From Trichomonas vaginalis G3 (taxonomy: Eukaryota > Parabasalia > Trichomonadida > Trichomonadidae): 64,000 nucleotides of DNA. The first letter of the stretch is position 1. Every line of letters begins with the position of its first letter. Shown piece after piece: positions 1-12,986 of the stretch. Location of the stretch: the NCBI RefSeq assembly GCF_026262505.1, contig NC_067207.1, positions 17,514,082 to 17,578,081 on the forward strand. Direction: 5' to 3'. Below the pieces are notes generated by a model, which did not search any database, was not told where the DNA came from, and saw only the letters and a program-made list of their open reading frames with translations. Made by a program: the position numbers and the translations under genes.

Positions 1-2019
1 GTAATAATCAATTTATATTTTCAAATTTGTTATATAGGTGAATGAATAATACAACATTATTTTTGATATGCAGAATTTAAGAAATATTGAAAAAGCGAAT
101 GATTTGGTTGAAATGTCCTTAACAAAAATCATACTAAAACATAAAAATAGAAAGATATCTTTAATGTATTGGAAATAATTTTTGAGAACGATTCAAAAAG
201 CAATTTTACAATGAATTTTGTTTGTTTGGAAATTGGAAATTCTAAATTAATTCCACTTATAATACGAATAAGATGCAAAGTCGATTTCTTGTAAAATTTT
301 AAATAAACGCCCACTTTTTTGGATTTATATAAGACAACATATAATTTGAAACATTATGATTATATAGGTTAAATGCACGTTGAAAGCTTTCAAATGTTGT
401 GAGGTTTGTCATATTGAAATTAATACAGAATTCAATCAGTTTAATCATTATTTATTTCATGATCCCGCAAACCTTACGGTTTATCTCTCAAAAGTATATT
501 CAATTACTTTACATTTCTGACAAATTCAACCTTCCAAGTAATACAATATGTTTTATCATCTTTCGATCATTAAGGGTGCACTGTTCAGGAACAACCTTGT
601 TGCACCAACAACAGTGTAATTTTACCATGATTTATTTACTCTTTCACTCTTTTTTTTAATTCATTGACACGGAAATTCTTATTTGAAAAAAAATGACGAC
701 AAAAATACAAGAGGAGATCGGAAAGCAGAAGGTTCAACGGAAGAACGTAATACCTACTAGATCTGGCTTTTAGATCTTTTTTGTCACATTTTTTATTTGA
801 TTATCAAAAAAAAAAGGAAAAGGTTTTTACTTTTTATGATAATCAAAATTAAAAGAATAAAGTGCTACTCTCTCAAAATTTTGAGGGTTTTTACGCATTT
901 GACATCGTCAATGGGATGAATTGTCTAATTCCGCTCATTGTACTGGGTTTCATTTGCAGCGGCACACGTTGAAAAGATTTCTGTTACCTTTAATTAATTT
1001 TTTGAGAATTGAAAAAAAATATAATTTTATTTCCAACATTTGAGCGAATAATTGACTTATAATTTGATCGTTTTTGTTTATCTAATAACATATGTATCAA
1101 TATATTCTGAATATCCCCATTTTGATGTCGAGAATTTGAAGATGAAAAGATTTAATTTCTCGAATTATCAAATTATAATCCCTAGAAATTTATTATTGGT
1201 GTAATCAAAACATGATGCCTTCTATACGATGCATCAATATCTCTTAGATAAAATGATGCCAAACAAAATGATCGAGAATTGCAATAAATAATAAAAATTA
1301 CTTTATTTACAAACAAAAGGGATTCTATTTATCATATTGTAAGTAGAAAATATCTTAATTTTAAATCCGAAATGTGCCAAATGGTTTATTAATAAAAGAT
1401 TTTATGAAAATTCGATATTACAGTATCTGTATATACGTCCGCAATTGTAGTTCATTTTCCAAATTTTTTTCAAAAATCAAAAAATGAAAATCAATTCTAC
1501 AGAGTTTTTATTTAAAATCATAAAATTCTCATTTTTTTGGAAAAAGCTAAGGGTGCACACGAGAGGATCATGTAAACTTCAGAATTTAGAACCTTATTTT
1601 AGGCATTATCTTGGCTACCTATTTAGGCTCGAAAAGCAAAAAATATCAAAAAATACAACTTGACTCCATTATGACCCTTTCATGGAGGTAGTTTTTATCC
1701 GCTAGTATTTTCCCTTTGAATCTCTTTACAATTCGAAATCAAATTCAAAACTCAGTAGAAGAAAGGAAGAATCGACTTACTACGGTTGTAATACGAATAA
1801 ATGCATATATTTAATTATTTTTATTTACATAATAATTGTTTGAAGCTCATATTCCATGAAATTTTTAAATAAAAACATTAAAATGTTGAAAATGTTCATA
1901 TCTTTTAATAGGGTTTTGGCACTTTATTGAGGAATTACTACATACATAGTCGAACTGAACTTGATATTTTGAAATTTAAATTATTTATCAAAATTAAAAT
2001 TTAACTTGAAATTTATAAT
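1..2019. other. AT-rich flank without a recognisable gene
   Basis: About 2 kb of very AT-rich sequence left of the first element. The only open frames are short (under 90 codons), low in complexity and without a recognisable domain or a convincing start context, so I call no gene. The short string TAAGGGTGCAC occurs near 571 and 1548, and its reverse complement near 20495 beyond the element; this may be the edge of a dispersed repeat but the match is too short to say. Confidence 0.6.
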
Positions 2020-2020
2020 T

Positions 2021-2024
<4 letters not shown>
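2020..2024. repeat. candidate target-site duplication, left copy (TATTT)
   Basis: TATTT immediately precedes the terminal A-run. The same five bases follow the T-run at the other end (19933-19937). Polintons make short duplications of this size, but the run ends make the exact border uncertain. Confidence 0.5.
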
Positions 2025-2059
<35 letters not shown>

Positions 2060-2063
2060 TAGT

Positions 2064-2096
2064 GGGGCTTCCAGGCACTTCGTGCCCTCTAGCCCC
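2064..2096. repeat. terminal nested hairpin, element 1 left end
   Basis: GGGGCT (2064-2069) pairs with AGCCCC (2091-2096), and inside it GGCAC (2074-2078) pairs with GTGCC (2082-2086) around TTC, with small internal loops. The same shape is at 19871-19902, 22289-22320 and 57390-57422. Confidence 0.8.
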
Positions 2097-2387
2097 GAAG
2101 ATGTTTAGAATATGAGAGAGGTCCTATAAACCGGAGAAAGTGTCATATAAACATCTGTCATTTTACTCAGAATTTTCATGAAATTTACACCAAAAATATA
2201 TTTTAGGGTAGAAGGGTATATCTACCCCGTTTTCTACCCTCTTTTCTACCCTCTTGAATTTTCATGAAATTTACACCAAAAATATATTTTAGGGTAGAAG
2301 GGTATATCTACCCCGTTTTCTACCCTCTTTTCTACCCTCTTGAATTTTCATGAAATTTACACCAAAAATATACTACTAGGGTCATTT

Positions 2388-3290
2388 ACGAAGAAATCTC
2401 AACAAAGTCTTTACGATGAAGTCTTGACAAAGTCTTTACGAAGAAGTCTCAACAAAGTCTTTACGAAGAAGTCTCAACAAAGTCTTTACGAAGAAGTCTT
2501 AACAAAGTCTTTACGATGAAGTCTTGACAAAGTCTTTACGAAGAAGTCTCAACAAAGTCTTTACGAAGAAGTCTCAACAAAGTCTTTACGAAGAAGTCTC
2601 AACAAAGTCTTTACGAAGAAGTCTTAACAAAGTCTTTACGAAGAAGTCTTAACAAAGTCTTTACGAAGAAATCTCAACAAAGTCTTTACGATGAAGTCTT
2701 GACAAAGTCTTTACGAAGAAGTCTCAACAAAGTCTTTACGAAGAAGTCTTAACAAAGTCTTTACGAAGAAATCTCAACAAAGTCTTTACGAAGAAATCTC
2801 AACAAAGTCTTTACGAAGAAATTCATGAAAATTCAAGAGGGTAGAAAAGAGGGTAGAAAACGGGGTAGATATACCCTTCTACCCTAAAATATATTTTTGG
2901 GTCATTTACACTCATTTACGAAGAAGTCTCAACAAAGTCTTTACGAAGAAGTCTTAACAAAGTCTTTACGAAGAAGTCTTAACAAAGTCTTTACGAAGAA
3001 ATCTCAACAAAGTCTTTACGATGAAGTCTTGACAAAGTCTTTACGAAGAAGTCTCAACAAAGTCTTTACGAAGAAGTCTTAACAAAGTCTTTACGAAGAA
3101 ATCTCAACAAAGTCTTTACGAAGAAATCTCAACAAAGTCTTTACGAAGAAATTCATGAAAATTCAAGAGGGTAGAAAAGAGGGTAGAAAACGGGGTAGAT
3201 ATACCCTTCTACCCTAAAATATATTTTTGGGTCATTTACACTCATTTACGAAGAAGTCTCAACAAAGTCTTTACGAAGAAGTCTTTACAA
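2388..3290 (+). repeat. 25-bp tandem repeat arrays in the left terminal repeat
   Basis: A 25-bp unit beginning GTCTTTACGAAGAAG repeats about 17 times from 2407, again about 9 times from 2937, and briefly after 3241. Each long array ends with ATTCATGAAAATTCAAG and a GGGTAGA hairpin block. Unit variants (GAAGTCTC, GATGAAGTCTTG) alternate, which suggests that multi-unit blocks were duplicated. Short frames through it, such as 2897-3082, follow from the repeat and are not genes. Confidence 0.9.
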
Positions 3291-3327
3291 AACATCTGTC
3301 AAAAGCCGCTTTTTAACTTCACTTAAA

Positions 3328-6327
3328 ATGCCACGTAAGCTACGTAAGAATATACGTAAGAGGAAGAGAGCATTGAAACATCCAATAGTAAAACTGACAC
3401 CACAACAACAGTTGCAACAACAAATGCTGAATGACCCCACTATGTTGCAACAAATGTCAAGCAATCCTATGCTTTTAAACCGAGTTGTTGGTGCACAGAG
3501 TGGTGGTTTAAGAGCGGCACTTTTAGCGAAAATGGCAGGCTATGGTGGAGCTGCAGACGGAACAGCCTATAACCCTCAAAGTCAAATGAATTTGAGTTCA
3601 CTCAAAAATCAAATAACAGATGTCAAAAAAGTCAAACATAGACATACAGAAGCAAATAAGTGAAAACGAAAAGAAACTAGAATATGACAGACACACAAAG
3701 AAACTCAATGAGTTAAACGTAGAGAAAAAGAAGAAAGAAGAACAACTGAAAGAACTAAGTACAGAGGAATATGCGAAAAAAGTGTCAGAAAAAGCAGCAG
3801 AAGTAGCAAAAATGGAACAAGATGTCATAAATTTGAAAAACCATACTACTCAATATAAAGTACTGAAAGATGAAGAGATAAAACAAAAAGCCCTGAAGAC
3901 ATATATGGATAGCGATGAGTATAAAAAAGAAGTTGAAGCAAATGTAAAGGCAGAAAAACTTTTACAGTTGCAAAACCAAACCGTACAGTATGAAAACTTA
4001 GCACAAGAAAGTAAAAATGACGACGCGGCTATGCAAAAGGCAATGAAAAGCGCAGAATATATAAAAGCTAACAATGACTGGTTAGATGCCCAAGCCAACG
4101 CCAAAGCAGCCCAGCTTATAGGGTCGATAAGGACAAAAATACAAGCGGATGAAGATAGTTCAAATGAAGCTTTAACAAATGCTGACTTTAAGAACGCCTT
4201 CGAAGCTCTTCATAGTAAGGTGAAACTAGTGAACGACTTCTCATCTGGAAAGAAACTGAAGTCTGAAGGTTTCGACAAAGAGTTAAGAGAAGTAGCACAA
4301 AATATGACGAAAATAACAGATGCAGCAACGAGACAGGCAGTTCAAAGTGCCTATGACGCCGTTAGAGCAACTGTTGTGAAAAGTCAAGAAAAAGAGTTAC
4401 AACAGACCAAAACAGACCTAGTAAATGCTTTCTTAAAAACGAAAAGTCAGGTAGGACATTACGCTGCAGATGGAACATATGTGCCAGCTGGTGGAACTTA
4501 TATACCACCAAACCCTCCAAGAGAAGCACCTGCACCAGGACTACCTAGAACATTTACATCGTCACATGGACACAGACACAGGCATGCACAACAACAACAA
4601 CAACAACAACAACCAACACAACAACCAACAGTTCAAAATCCAGCACAACCAACAGTTCAAAACCCTGCACAACAACAACCACAAACAGAGCAAGGACATA
4701 AAAGAAGTAGAGAACAAGGAAACCAAGAATTCTTAAAAATGCTTAAAGAAGACTATGGTTACCCAGATAGTATTGACTTTAGTGACAGATATAAAGAAGC
4801 TATTAGAAAGTTCAAGGATGGAAATACTGACCCGAACCTATTTAGCTTTATGGCTCTGCACCAAAGGGGATATAATTTCAAACCTGGAAAATACAAGCTC
4901 GCTAAGGGATATGATTTAATAGCATATCATCCAAATGACATGAACGAATTTACTCCGAGATATTTGATGTCAGAGCTAAATGACAATTTAACTCTCTTCA
5001 TGAAACGCGTAAAAAATAGAGACGGAACGAAAGAAGAAAGGTTTATGAGTCCGGATGACTTAGAAAGGGAACTTTTTAAAAACGGTCTCGGAATATATGA
5101 AATGCCAGCAGATGAGGTACAAGAAACTCCACAGGAAGAAGTTCAGATACAACCAGACATGGAAGAAATAGTTCAGCAACAACAGCTAGAAGAGCCTGAA
5201 GGAAACGAACAAGTCCTTCCTTTGGAAACTAACTTCACAGAACTAGATGAAGATTTGGAACAGCCGAAAAATCTTGACCCTCAACAAGAGTATGCGGAGA
5301 ATATGGAATATTTCCAAGAGTCTAAAAAAAATTCGGCTGACATAGTAGAAGAATATCGAAAAATGTTCGCCGACATACAAAAGACTCCAACACCAGATGA
5401 AAATATTCAGCATAGAATGGAAGTACTGAAAGAAAATGTACACAAATACAACAACCCTTTTTACTTACGAGCATTTAACGTTCAATCTTCGGATGAACTC
5501 GGTGAAAATAAAAGGTTAAATTTCAAGAAAACATATAGAAATGAAACATTGTTTAAAGTTCATTCAGAACCTAACCAAGATGGAAACAAACCTACTTTTG
5601 TTTCTGCAGACGATGGAACTACAATGAGATGGGGTCATAAAGCTAACCCGGATAGGTGGTTCATAAACTTACAACTCAATTCCAAGAAGTTGTAGACGCA
5701 ATGGAAGTCAATGGTGAACCAGATATAGCTGGTATTTTAAGCGCGGCTTTAATGCCATTGAAAGATATGAAAGATGCAGATATTTTGGACCAGTATGAAA
5801 TGAACATGGCTGATGGAAATATAACACCTGACGTTCTAGAACATTTATCTCAAAGAACTACACAGAACCATAAAGATGGTATATTTGGTGAAGAGTTTAG
5901 AAAGAAAGTTAGGGAGACAGAAGGAAGAGAACCTATTGTACATGACCTTGCAAATGAAAGTTTGCAAAATGTCATAAAAACTTACTTTGCAGACAATGAA
6001 ATGAGAAGGGATGAATATTTAAGAAAACTCAAATGGACAGTACCAAATGAAATGTTAGTATTGAAAAACATGTTCCTTGACAAAATAAAACCAACTACAG
6101 AAATAAATGACGAAAGACTGAAAGATTGGGTAAAAGCTTTCCCATTCACAAAAGATATTGTTGGTAACATGGAAAGAAAACCAGAATGGCTACAAAAACA
6201 TATATTTGGAAACGAGCATATTCCATATGGACAGGCACTGTTTGAAGAGCTTGAACCGGAAACTCAGGAAAGAGTCATGCAAACAATAAGCGAAGACTCA
6301 AATACAACTATGACAAACTCTTTCTAG
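3328..6327 (+). pseudogene. element 1 coiled-coil/poly-Q protein, fossil
   Basis: First gene of element 1, about 990 codons long with about two breaks. The N-terminus is highly basic (PRKLRKNIRKRKR), then come a long charged coiled coil, a Gln/Pro-rich stretch and an acidic C-terminal third. A related gene lies at 52938-55515 in element 2. I do not recognise a named family; its size and position next to the capsid genes suggest a structural or DNA-organising role, which is inference. Confidence 0.7.
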
Positions 6328-6344
6328 GATATAGGTTACCTGAG

Positions 6345-6521
6345 ATGGGCGACCAGAGCCAAAAGGCAAAAAGGACATGGGAAATTTGCAACATACTAGA
6401 TGAACATAATGCAAAGATGCAACAACTTCAAGCAGAGGGCAATGAAGGAAAAAGAAGAGTTAAAAACTCAGTCAGGAAGAAAGTAAAGCTTGGTCCACGT
6501 GGGTTCTATTATGACATATAA
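6345..6521 (+). CDS. 58-residue basic protein of element 1
   Basis: Open frame from ATG at 6345 to TAA at 6521, starting inside the tail end of the coiled-coil gene region and ending 32 bases before the capsid gene. The product is charged and basic (KRRVKNSVRKKVK near the middle) and ends in GFYYDI. No family is recognised. Its tight placement between two structural genes suggests a minor virion or core protein, which is inference. Confidence 0.5.
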   Translation: MGDQSQKAKRTWEICNILDEHNAKMQQLQAEGNEGKRRVKNSVRKKVKLGPRGFYYDI

Positions 6522-6553
6522 ATCCAACTATTCTATATTTTTACTCATATGAA

Positions 6554-8158
6554 ATGTACGCCGCTCAGAATATAACGCCAACAGTTTTGGATGCCATGAA
6601 TGGAAATGTTTCCGAATGGTATAACGAATGCGACAATGCCATTAGAAGGTCAGAAATAGTTCCTGGAACTTACGAATATACAACTGCTGTTTCTTATGGA
6701 AACGTAGGTGAGTTTGGAGAAGGTTCTTCAACAACAGTAGATATTGCTTGCGACAGGTTTCATATAATTTCTATGACAACTCTTTCTTATACGTGGAACA
6801 AGACATTGAAATAAAACCTTCTGCCAAGTTGTCTGACAAGAAAGGTTGCAATGGAATTTTCTATGTCGGATACCAATATGCTCCAGAAGTTTTCATGGGA
6901 TATAAGATATATTCTAACTCTGACTTAGTTCAAACAGTAACATGGGCAAACTATGAATGGTTCGCTTTGAGAAACTCAGTACAACCACAAGCTAGAGAAC
7001 AAACAGACCAGTATGCAACTATTGAGAAAATAAGAAGACTTGACCCTAACGTTCCAGGAGTTTATGTTACCTTTCTGGTTCAGATGGAACTGCAGTAACC
7101 AAAGTAAAATGAAACTTAGAGTTCCTTTGTCATCTTTCCTCATCTTCAGGTTTTTAAGATACTTGCCAACTGGGCAGGAAAAATTTCTATTGAACTTACT
7201 CCAAGCAAAAAATAACTTAGTCATTGCACCAACACAAAGACCCATTCACTCTTACAGACGTAAAGGGAGCAAATCAAACGTCATTCGCCGAATTTTGCAA
7301 AGACAAAGTTGACTTAGACTTTGGTTTCTCAAACTCAACACTGAAGTAAACTATTACTTCAATGCTGCTGGAATGCTTGGGACCCAGTTAAGTTCACATG
7401 CGAAAAATTTGAATGCAAGAGAATAGAAAGCAGACTTGCAGTCTATATGTTGGACCCAGATATTTCAAATGCTTTAGCTGCCAAATATATTGCAGTTCCA
7501 CTTATGTTCCCTATACACCAAATATCTGTCAAAGACTTTGCAGGTGAAGTTGGAAACCAAATCCAGGACCGCAGGTGCAAGAACAGATATTGCTTTAACA
7601 ACTGCAATGAAACATGCAGATACTATGTTTGTACTGTTCAGACGAACTATAAATGACTATTCTTGTTTCTACAACCCCGGTATTAAATATCATATAAACA
7701 TAGATGGCAAATATTATCCAAGAGAAGAATATTCTACAGTTGAGGATATGAGGTCATACAACTTGACATTAGATGCTATGAACTTTAACAACAACTTCAC
7801 AACAACCATTAACCCTGAAATGCAAAGTTCTATTATGCCATATGTGAAAGTATGGACCATACAGGAGCTCAAAACACTCAAATATACAAATGGAGACCGT
7901 TTCAAACTTTTGGCTTGGCATTCCATTTGCTGACTCAGAAGACTTTATGGGTGGTATTTCAACTGTTGGTACAGTTCAAATACAATATACTGGTGACAGA
8001 GACGGTCCAGATGAATTGAAAGCAAAGAAGTTTACAAAACCAATAGCACTTTTCACGGAAGATGCTCTTTTGAAGATTCGTTCGATGAAACCTGCTGGGG
8101 CTCCTCAGATTGGATAACGACAGCTTCCATCGAGCAGATTTTGGCAGCAGGTCAGTAA
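6554..8158 (+). pseudogene. major capsid protein (double jelly-roll type), fossil
   Basis: About 530 codons with about six breaks. The start context TTTTTACTCATATGAAATG is the one shared by many genes of these elements. The assignment rests on length, on position just before the penton-like gene, and on a strand-rich sequence with the pattern LRVPLSSF and RFLRYLP that is typical of Polinton capsids. The 3' half reappears at 40904-41357 in element 2. A different-lineage relative is at 49897-51467. Confidence 0.6.
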
Positions 8159-8265
8159 GTTGTTCTTGAACTGACTTCTCTCCGTCAAATATTGACAGTA
8201 CGCCAGTTTTGACATAGTATTGTATTATAAAATTACCTTTTAGAAATATCGGTCAGTTTTTGTTG

Positions 8266-8472
8266 TTAATTTTTGTCTGCTTCAAGAACTTTCACCATCT
8301 CGGTTATACCAACTTTCTTTGCTTTATGAAAATATTTTGGTTCAGCAAAGACTGCTATTCTATAACATTTTCCATTGTTTGTATAAAGAACTATTCTATC
8401 AATGAACTTGTATTGTTTGTGTGTGTAAACTTTGTTCTGCTTCAATTCGAAGAGATACTCAAATACGTCCAT
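8266..8472 (-). CDS. 68-residue protein of element 1, function unknown
   Basis: Open frame beginning MDVFEYLFELKQNKVYTHK, divergent from the gene at 8491. The two starts are separated by 18 bases that hold a shared AT-rich start motif. A counterpart lies at 40588 in element 2. The sequence is strand-rich and compact (IDRIVLYTNNGKCYRI); I do not recognise the fold. Confidence 0.55.
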   Translation of the reverse strand: MDVFEYLFELKQNKVYTHKQYKFIDRIVLYTNNGKCYRIAVFAEPKYFHKAKKVGITEMVKVLEADKN

Positions 8473-8490
8473 CTTTTTATTCTAAGTAAA

Positions 8491-9067
8491 ATGTCATTTC
8501 CGAAAAATAGAAGCGTAAGTGTTTCAAAAGGTTTAATGGCGGTGGCAAGATGTGAAGTTAAATTCACCAACTCAAACAAACAGTCAAAGTGTTGTTGTCA
8601 ATGTCAAAGACAGAGATGTTGAAGTGGGGAAACCATACGAAGACGAAGATGGTATAACAATAGTTCCTGTAAAAGAACAACCATACCTGAAGTTAGCAGA
8701 GACTTAAGTTCTGTTGCAGATATTCGAAATGACTACCAACAACTGAAAGACAAACTTAAAACTCAGGAGAAGATTTGTCAAGCTTTAGGTCTAATGTTAA
8801 ACTTGGTCGAACACAACCCTGTAAAAGTGAACTCATATGTCATCGCACCTCATGAAATTTTGAAAGAACTATTGAAACTTTTGACAGAGGCAGACGATAT
8901 AAACATCAAAGAAATAGAACCCGACATTGCTTGCTGTGGTGTTTCATATAATGTCATTGACAAGATATACGTTATGAAAGGAGGTGAAACTTGAACTTAA
9001 AATATAGTTTCCCAGACGTCATAAAATATTTGACGACCACAACATTTCATTAAAATTTAGTTGCTAA
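8491..9067 (+). pseudogene. small acidic virion-candidate protein, fossil
   Basis: Starts after TTTTTATTCTAAGTAAAATG. The N-terminal part is polar, with a central coiled-coil-like stretch and a C-terminal part (IAPHEILKELLKLLTEADD). About three breaks. Counterpart at 39988-40569 in element 2. It sits between the capsid and penton-like genes, hence a virion role is plausible but unproven. Confidence 0.5.
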
Positions 9068-9071
9068 GTAA

Positions 9072-9877
9072 ATGGCAGAAGACATAGTGGTTTATACTAT
9101 TACGACTAAAAACCCTGAGTCATATAATTCTATAACAACAAACTTACAAAGTCCTCAAGGACGATATTGTAAACTGACCTTAAACACAGATGACGACTAA
9201 AGCCTGTTTTGCTCTTTTGACACCAGAAGACTTTTGTTGTTGTGAATGGTAAAAAATACTTCCTTTGAAGATACTTACTTCAGATATACACCAACAGGTT
9301 TTGTTGACTTATTTAATACTTTAAGGACGGATGTAACATGTGCTGCAACTAGAGCAGGTTTCATTATGTTTGGATGTCCGACTGAGTTTAGTATAAACGA
9401 TATGAGCTATAATACAAAACTTATATCTGGTTTTTACTACCAACAGTTTCCTATAACAGAAAAGGTGTCATACAAGGAATGTCTATTCCATTGACTTTAA
9501 GTACACCTATTTTATATATTGTTTCAAACTTAGGTTCAAAGTGCTATTCGAATGTCGACAGAAACTACTATGACCAAAAGATACTCATGCGTATAAACAA
9601 CACTTTCTCTGCTGGTTTGCCTATTGTTCATTTCGAATGCAGAATTTTCAACTTTAGTAACTCAAACACTTTAGCAAATAACTTAACCTTAGTTGACGCA
9701 AACTTGTTTCTCTGTAAAACTTTTATGTCCTATGTATTTGTCAATGACGGCAGAAAGTTTCGAATTGGAAGATGCAACTGGTGAAAGTATTGTACTACAA
9801 GAACAACTTCAACAACAAATAGCTCAAGAACAACAAATGCAACAATAGCTCAAGAACAACAAATAGCTCAAGAATAA
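9072..9877 (+). pseudogene. minor capsid (penton-like) protein, fossil
   Basis: Counterpart of the open gene at 38949-39743. The sequence is strand-rich, ends in Gln-rich repeats (QQQIAQEQQ), and follows the major capsid gene as in other Polintons. About five breaks. Confidence 0.55.
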
Positions 9878-9905
9878 AAAAATATTTTTTTTTATTTTTA
9901 TAAAA

Positions 9906-11579
9906 ATGTACAGAATAGACGTTTCAGATTTTTATGACTTCCAAGCGTTCAGAAATATGTGTCCATTTAGAGACTATAACAAAGCAGTCGAGAATTTGAA
10001 ACGTTTAGTCATTTATGTCGACTCTGCCCCAGAATGTTATGTCATGAAAGAATGGGATGTTGTCTTTAACAAACCAAGAGCGACAAAGTTTCAGAACAAG
10101 AATGTAGACAGAAACTTAAGAAAATAAAAGTCGTACAAGTTGGTATGAAGATGTTAGATGCTTGGGATATCTTATTGTCAAAGTTAGAAGATTTTTCAGT
10201 TCGTGGTATAAAGTTCTATACACCATCTTCCAAACTTCTATTCTATCTTCACTGATATAAATACGAACAAGTAGAATGGAAAGAAAATGTTATAGAAGCT
10301 TGGTTAGACCATGTCAAAGAAATTATATGCAATGGAAACGAAAGAGTCTATGAGTATATCTTATGTTGGTTTGCAAACATCTTACAACATCCAAGTGCTA
10401 AAAATGAAACTGCTCTCATTATAATTGGAAACAAGGAACTGGTAAGAACACTTTCTTTACAGATATTTTGTGCAAACTGTTAGAGGTATTCGAACCCTAA
10501 TATGACAAACTTAGAAAACATCTGCGGTAAATTTAACTCTTCAATAGAGAATATGAAACTTATAGTTTAACGAACTTCAAAGTATAGATACACAAAAGTT
10601 TTAAACTCAGATGCTTTGAAGAGTCTTATAACAGAAAAGTTGGAGTTGTTGAAAGAAAATATAAAGACAAAGAGTTTGTGAAAATGTTGCAAACTTTCAT
10701 CATGGTTTCAAACAATGTTGTTCCGATGAAGTTAGAAAGTTCTGACAGAAGATATGTAGTTGTCAGAACGTCAGATTCTCATATGCAAGATACAGAATAT
10801 TTTGACGACTTAGCAGAAACTTTGAACACCTATTTTACAACCACTTGTTCTCATATTTTATGACATTAGATATTTCTAAGTTCAATCCAAGACAAATTCA
10901 TATACCGAAGAAAGACAAACATTGTTAGAAGCAAACAAGAGTGTATATGAACTGTTTATAGATGAGACTAAATGACTTTGAGTGTTTAGATGAAAGGTCA
11001 TTGTACGACTCGTATAAACAATATTGTCAAGAGTATGGTTATATGGCAGCTTCTAAACGTACATTCTTGGCAAAGTCAAAAGTCTTTTAGATGTTCAGAA
11101 CGGCGTATATACAAAGAAAAATTTTTCTGAGTAAATTTTAAAAAAATTTTTTTATCCGATAGAAAAGATGGAAAATTCATCTCAGTAACAAGTACATGAC
11201 AGAAGTTAAAGATAAGTAGCCCATTCGCTTATTTGAATGTTTACTTCTACCATTTTGAAAAGTCTACATTTGACAAAGTTTGGAACATCGAACCGTTAAG
11301 TTTGCTGTTGTTAGAAAAGTGGTGCAACTTTTGAAGACTTAACATAGAAGGTTTGTTGCAGTCAAAGAAAATTTTGACAGAAGGTTCTCAAAACCTTAAG
11401 AAGGCAAAGCATACAAACTTGTTATACCTTATGAACCAAAGAAAGCAGACGACTATGAATATTATGAGTCTAAGATAGTTGAAGTTCAAGGTAAGTTGGG
11501 TAAAAAGATTTTAGAGTCTAAGCCAGTGTTTGCTCCTAAAGAGGAAGAGAACATTGACATTGACCCAGAAATGTTCTAA
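9906..11579 (+). pseudogene. superfamily-3-like helicase, fossil
   Basis: About 550 codons with ten or so breaks. It starts after TTTTTATTTTTATAAAAATG. It matches the element 2 copy (37238-38918), in which a clear P-loop (GKQGTGKN) is visible. Such D5/S3H-type helicases drive replication in virophages and large DNA viruses. Confidence 0.6.
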
Positions 11580-11595
11580 AAATAAAATTTTATTT

Positions 11596-12044
11596 TTACA
11601 TGTCATATCTACCTTCTCTGGAACTGGTTCAGGTTCTTTTTTCTCTTCTTCTACTTTCTTTCTTTCTTTTCTCTCTTCTTCTTCTCTCTGTGGAGTTATG
11701 TCAAACTTCTCAGAACCATATTTATGTAAAATTCTTTGTCCTTTAATAGCTCATCTATTCTGTTTTCTATTTCATCTTCAAGAACAGCGCATGTGTCTTC
11801 TTTGCATTCTAAGAACTTTTGTTGGACTTCAGCTTTCCAATCGGTGTCATCTCTGTCAACAAGTCTGTCATTGACAAATTTTAAGACTGCTCTTTGTAAT
11901 GTTTTATGGTTCTTGTCATATTCCCAGAAACAGAACTTTAGAACAAATTCCCCTTTCTTGTTTACACTATGTAAGATTTTATGGTCGACAGATGTTTTGC
12001 TGTCGAAAAGCTTGTTCGAATATAGATAGCGAAACGCTAGACAT
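11596..12044 (-). pseudogene. charged Lys/Glu-rich protein, fossil
   Basis: Counterpart of the 153-codon gene at 36760-37221. It is convergent with the helicase and divergent from the ATPase. About two breaks. The C-terminal part is Lys/Glu-rich. Function unknown. Confidence 0.55.
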
Positions 12045-12080
12045 TTTCAAAAAGATAAAAATTTTAATTTTTCTAAAAAT

Positions 12081-12985
12081 ATGTTAGAAAAAAAGTTTGC
12101 TGACATTGACAAGAATTTGAGAATGTTTTAAACAAAACAAAGAGGAAGTTGGAAAATGCTCAGATAAAACCCATACATGACAAGTTCTTATTTGCTCAGA
12201 ATGGTATAACAGGTCTAATCGCACCACCTGGGTTCGGTAAGACTTTCACTTATCTAAAAATGGCTGCACAACAACAAGAACTAGATGAGAAAGAACCCAT
12301 TTTATGAGTTAGTTGTCATTTGTAGTACTTCTGGTCAATTCGACCAAACCGTAAATTCGTTCAAAGATATTATAAAAAAGTCTAAGTTAGTATGTATAAA
12401 ACTCTGAGTTGTTGGATTGGATAAAGAAGTACCAAGAAGAGTTTTGAAGTACAATGCTATAAATGAGTATGTTCAATTCTAAGTTTAAAAGACCCAAATG
12501 AGGAAATGCAGAGAATATTAGAGAAGAAACACTTCAGAAACAACAGAAAGAGATAGAATACATTTCGAAGAAATTGCAATCTTACGATTGGAAGACTTAC
12601 CCTCACAGATGTCTTCTTATCTTAGATGACTTTGCTTCTCATCCTTTGTTAAAGAACAGAGAACAAGACATGTGTCGAATTCTTAGAGAAGCTCAGACAC
12701 TTTAACATCTCAGTTGTCATTTGTGTACAGACAGCAAAGAGTTTAAGTAAGGATGTTAAAAGAATACTTACTGATATTGTACTTTTCCCTGGATTGTCCG
12801 AAGACGATTTCATGGAACTTATGAAAGANNNNNNNNNNNNNNNNNNNNNNNNNGCAAAGAGTCCATGCAGGTAAGTTTGACAGACATGAACTATGGGAGA
12901 AGTACAAAGTCATACAAGACCTCATACTTCTTTCAGAATTCATATCTACGCAAACAAAGTTCAAATTGTAAAAAGTCAAGCTTGA
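12081..12985 (+). pseudogene. genome-packaging ATPase, fossil
   Basis: Counterpart of the open ATPase gene at 35848-36723, with about six breaks and an internal 25-N gap. Start follows TTTTTCTAAAAATATG. The family (A32/FtsK-like) packages DNA into capsids. Confidence 0.7.
12829..12853. other. assembly gap, 25 N
   Basis: Run of 25 unknown bases inside the ATPase remnant. The true size of the missing sequence is unknown. Confidence 0.99.
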
Positions 12986-12986
12986 A

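Larger units (their letters stand above)
2025..3314 (+). repeat. element 1 left terminal inverted repeat
   Basis: About 1.29 kb. It starts with 33 A, then a nested hairpin, a short copy of the tail of the methylase gene, two blocks of the GGGTAGA hairpin (palindromic core GGGTATATCTACCC), and arrays of a 25-bp unit broken by further hairpin blocks. It ends at AAAGCCGCTTTT just before the first gene. The right repeat has the same pieces in mirror order but is about 0.78 kb, because the 25-bp copy number differs. Confidence 0.85.

Noticed and set aside
399-659. 86-codon frame in the left flank
   Set aside because: Hydrophobic and low in complexity, no domain, no initiator; likely chance in AT-rich DNA.
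2388-3290. CRISPR array
   Set aside because: The 25-bp units are directly adjacent, without unique spacers.
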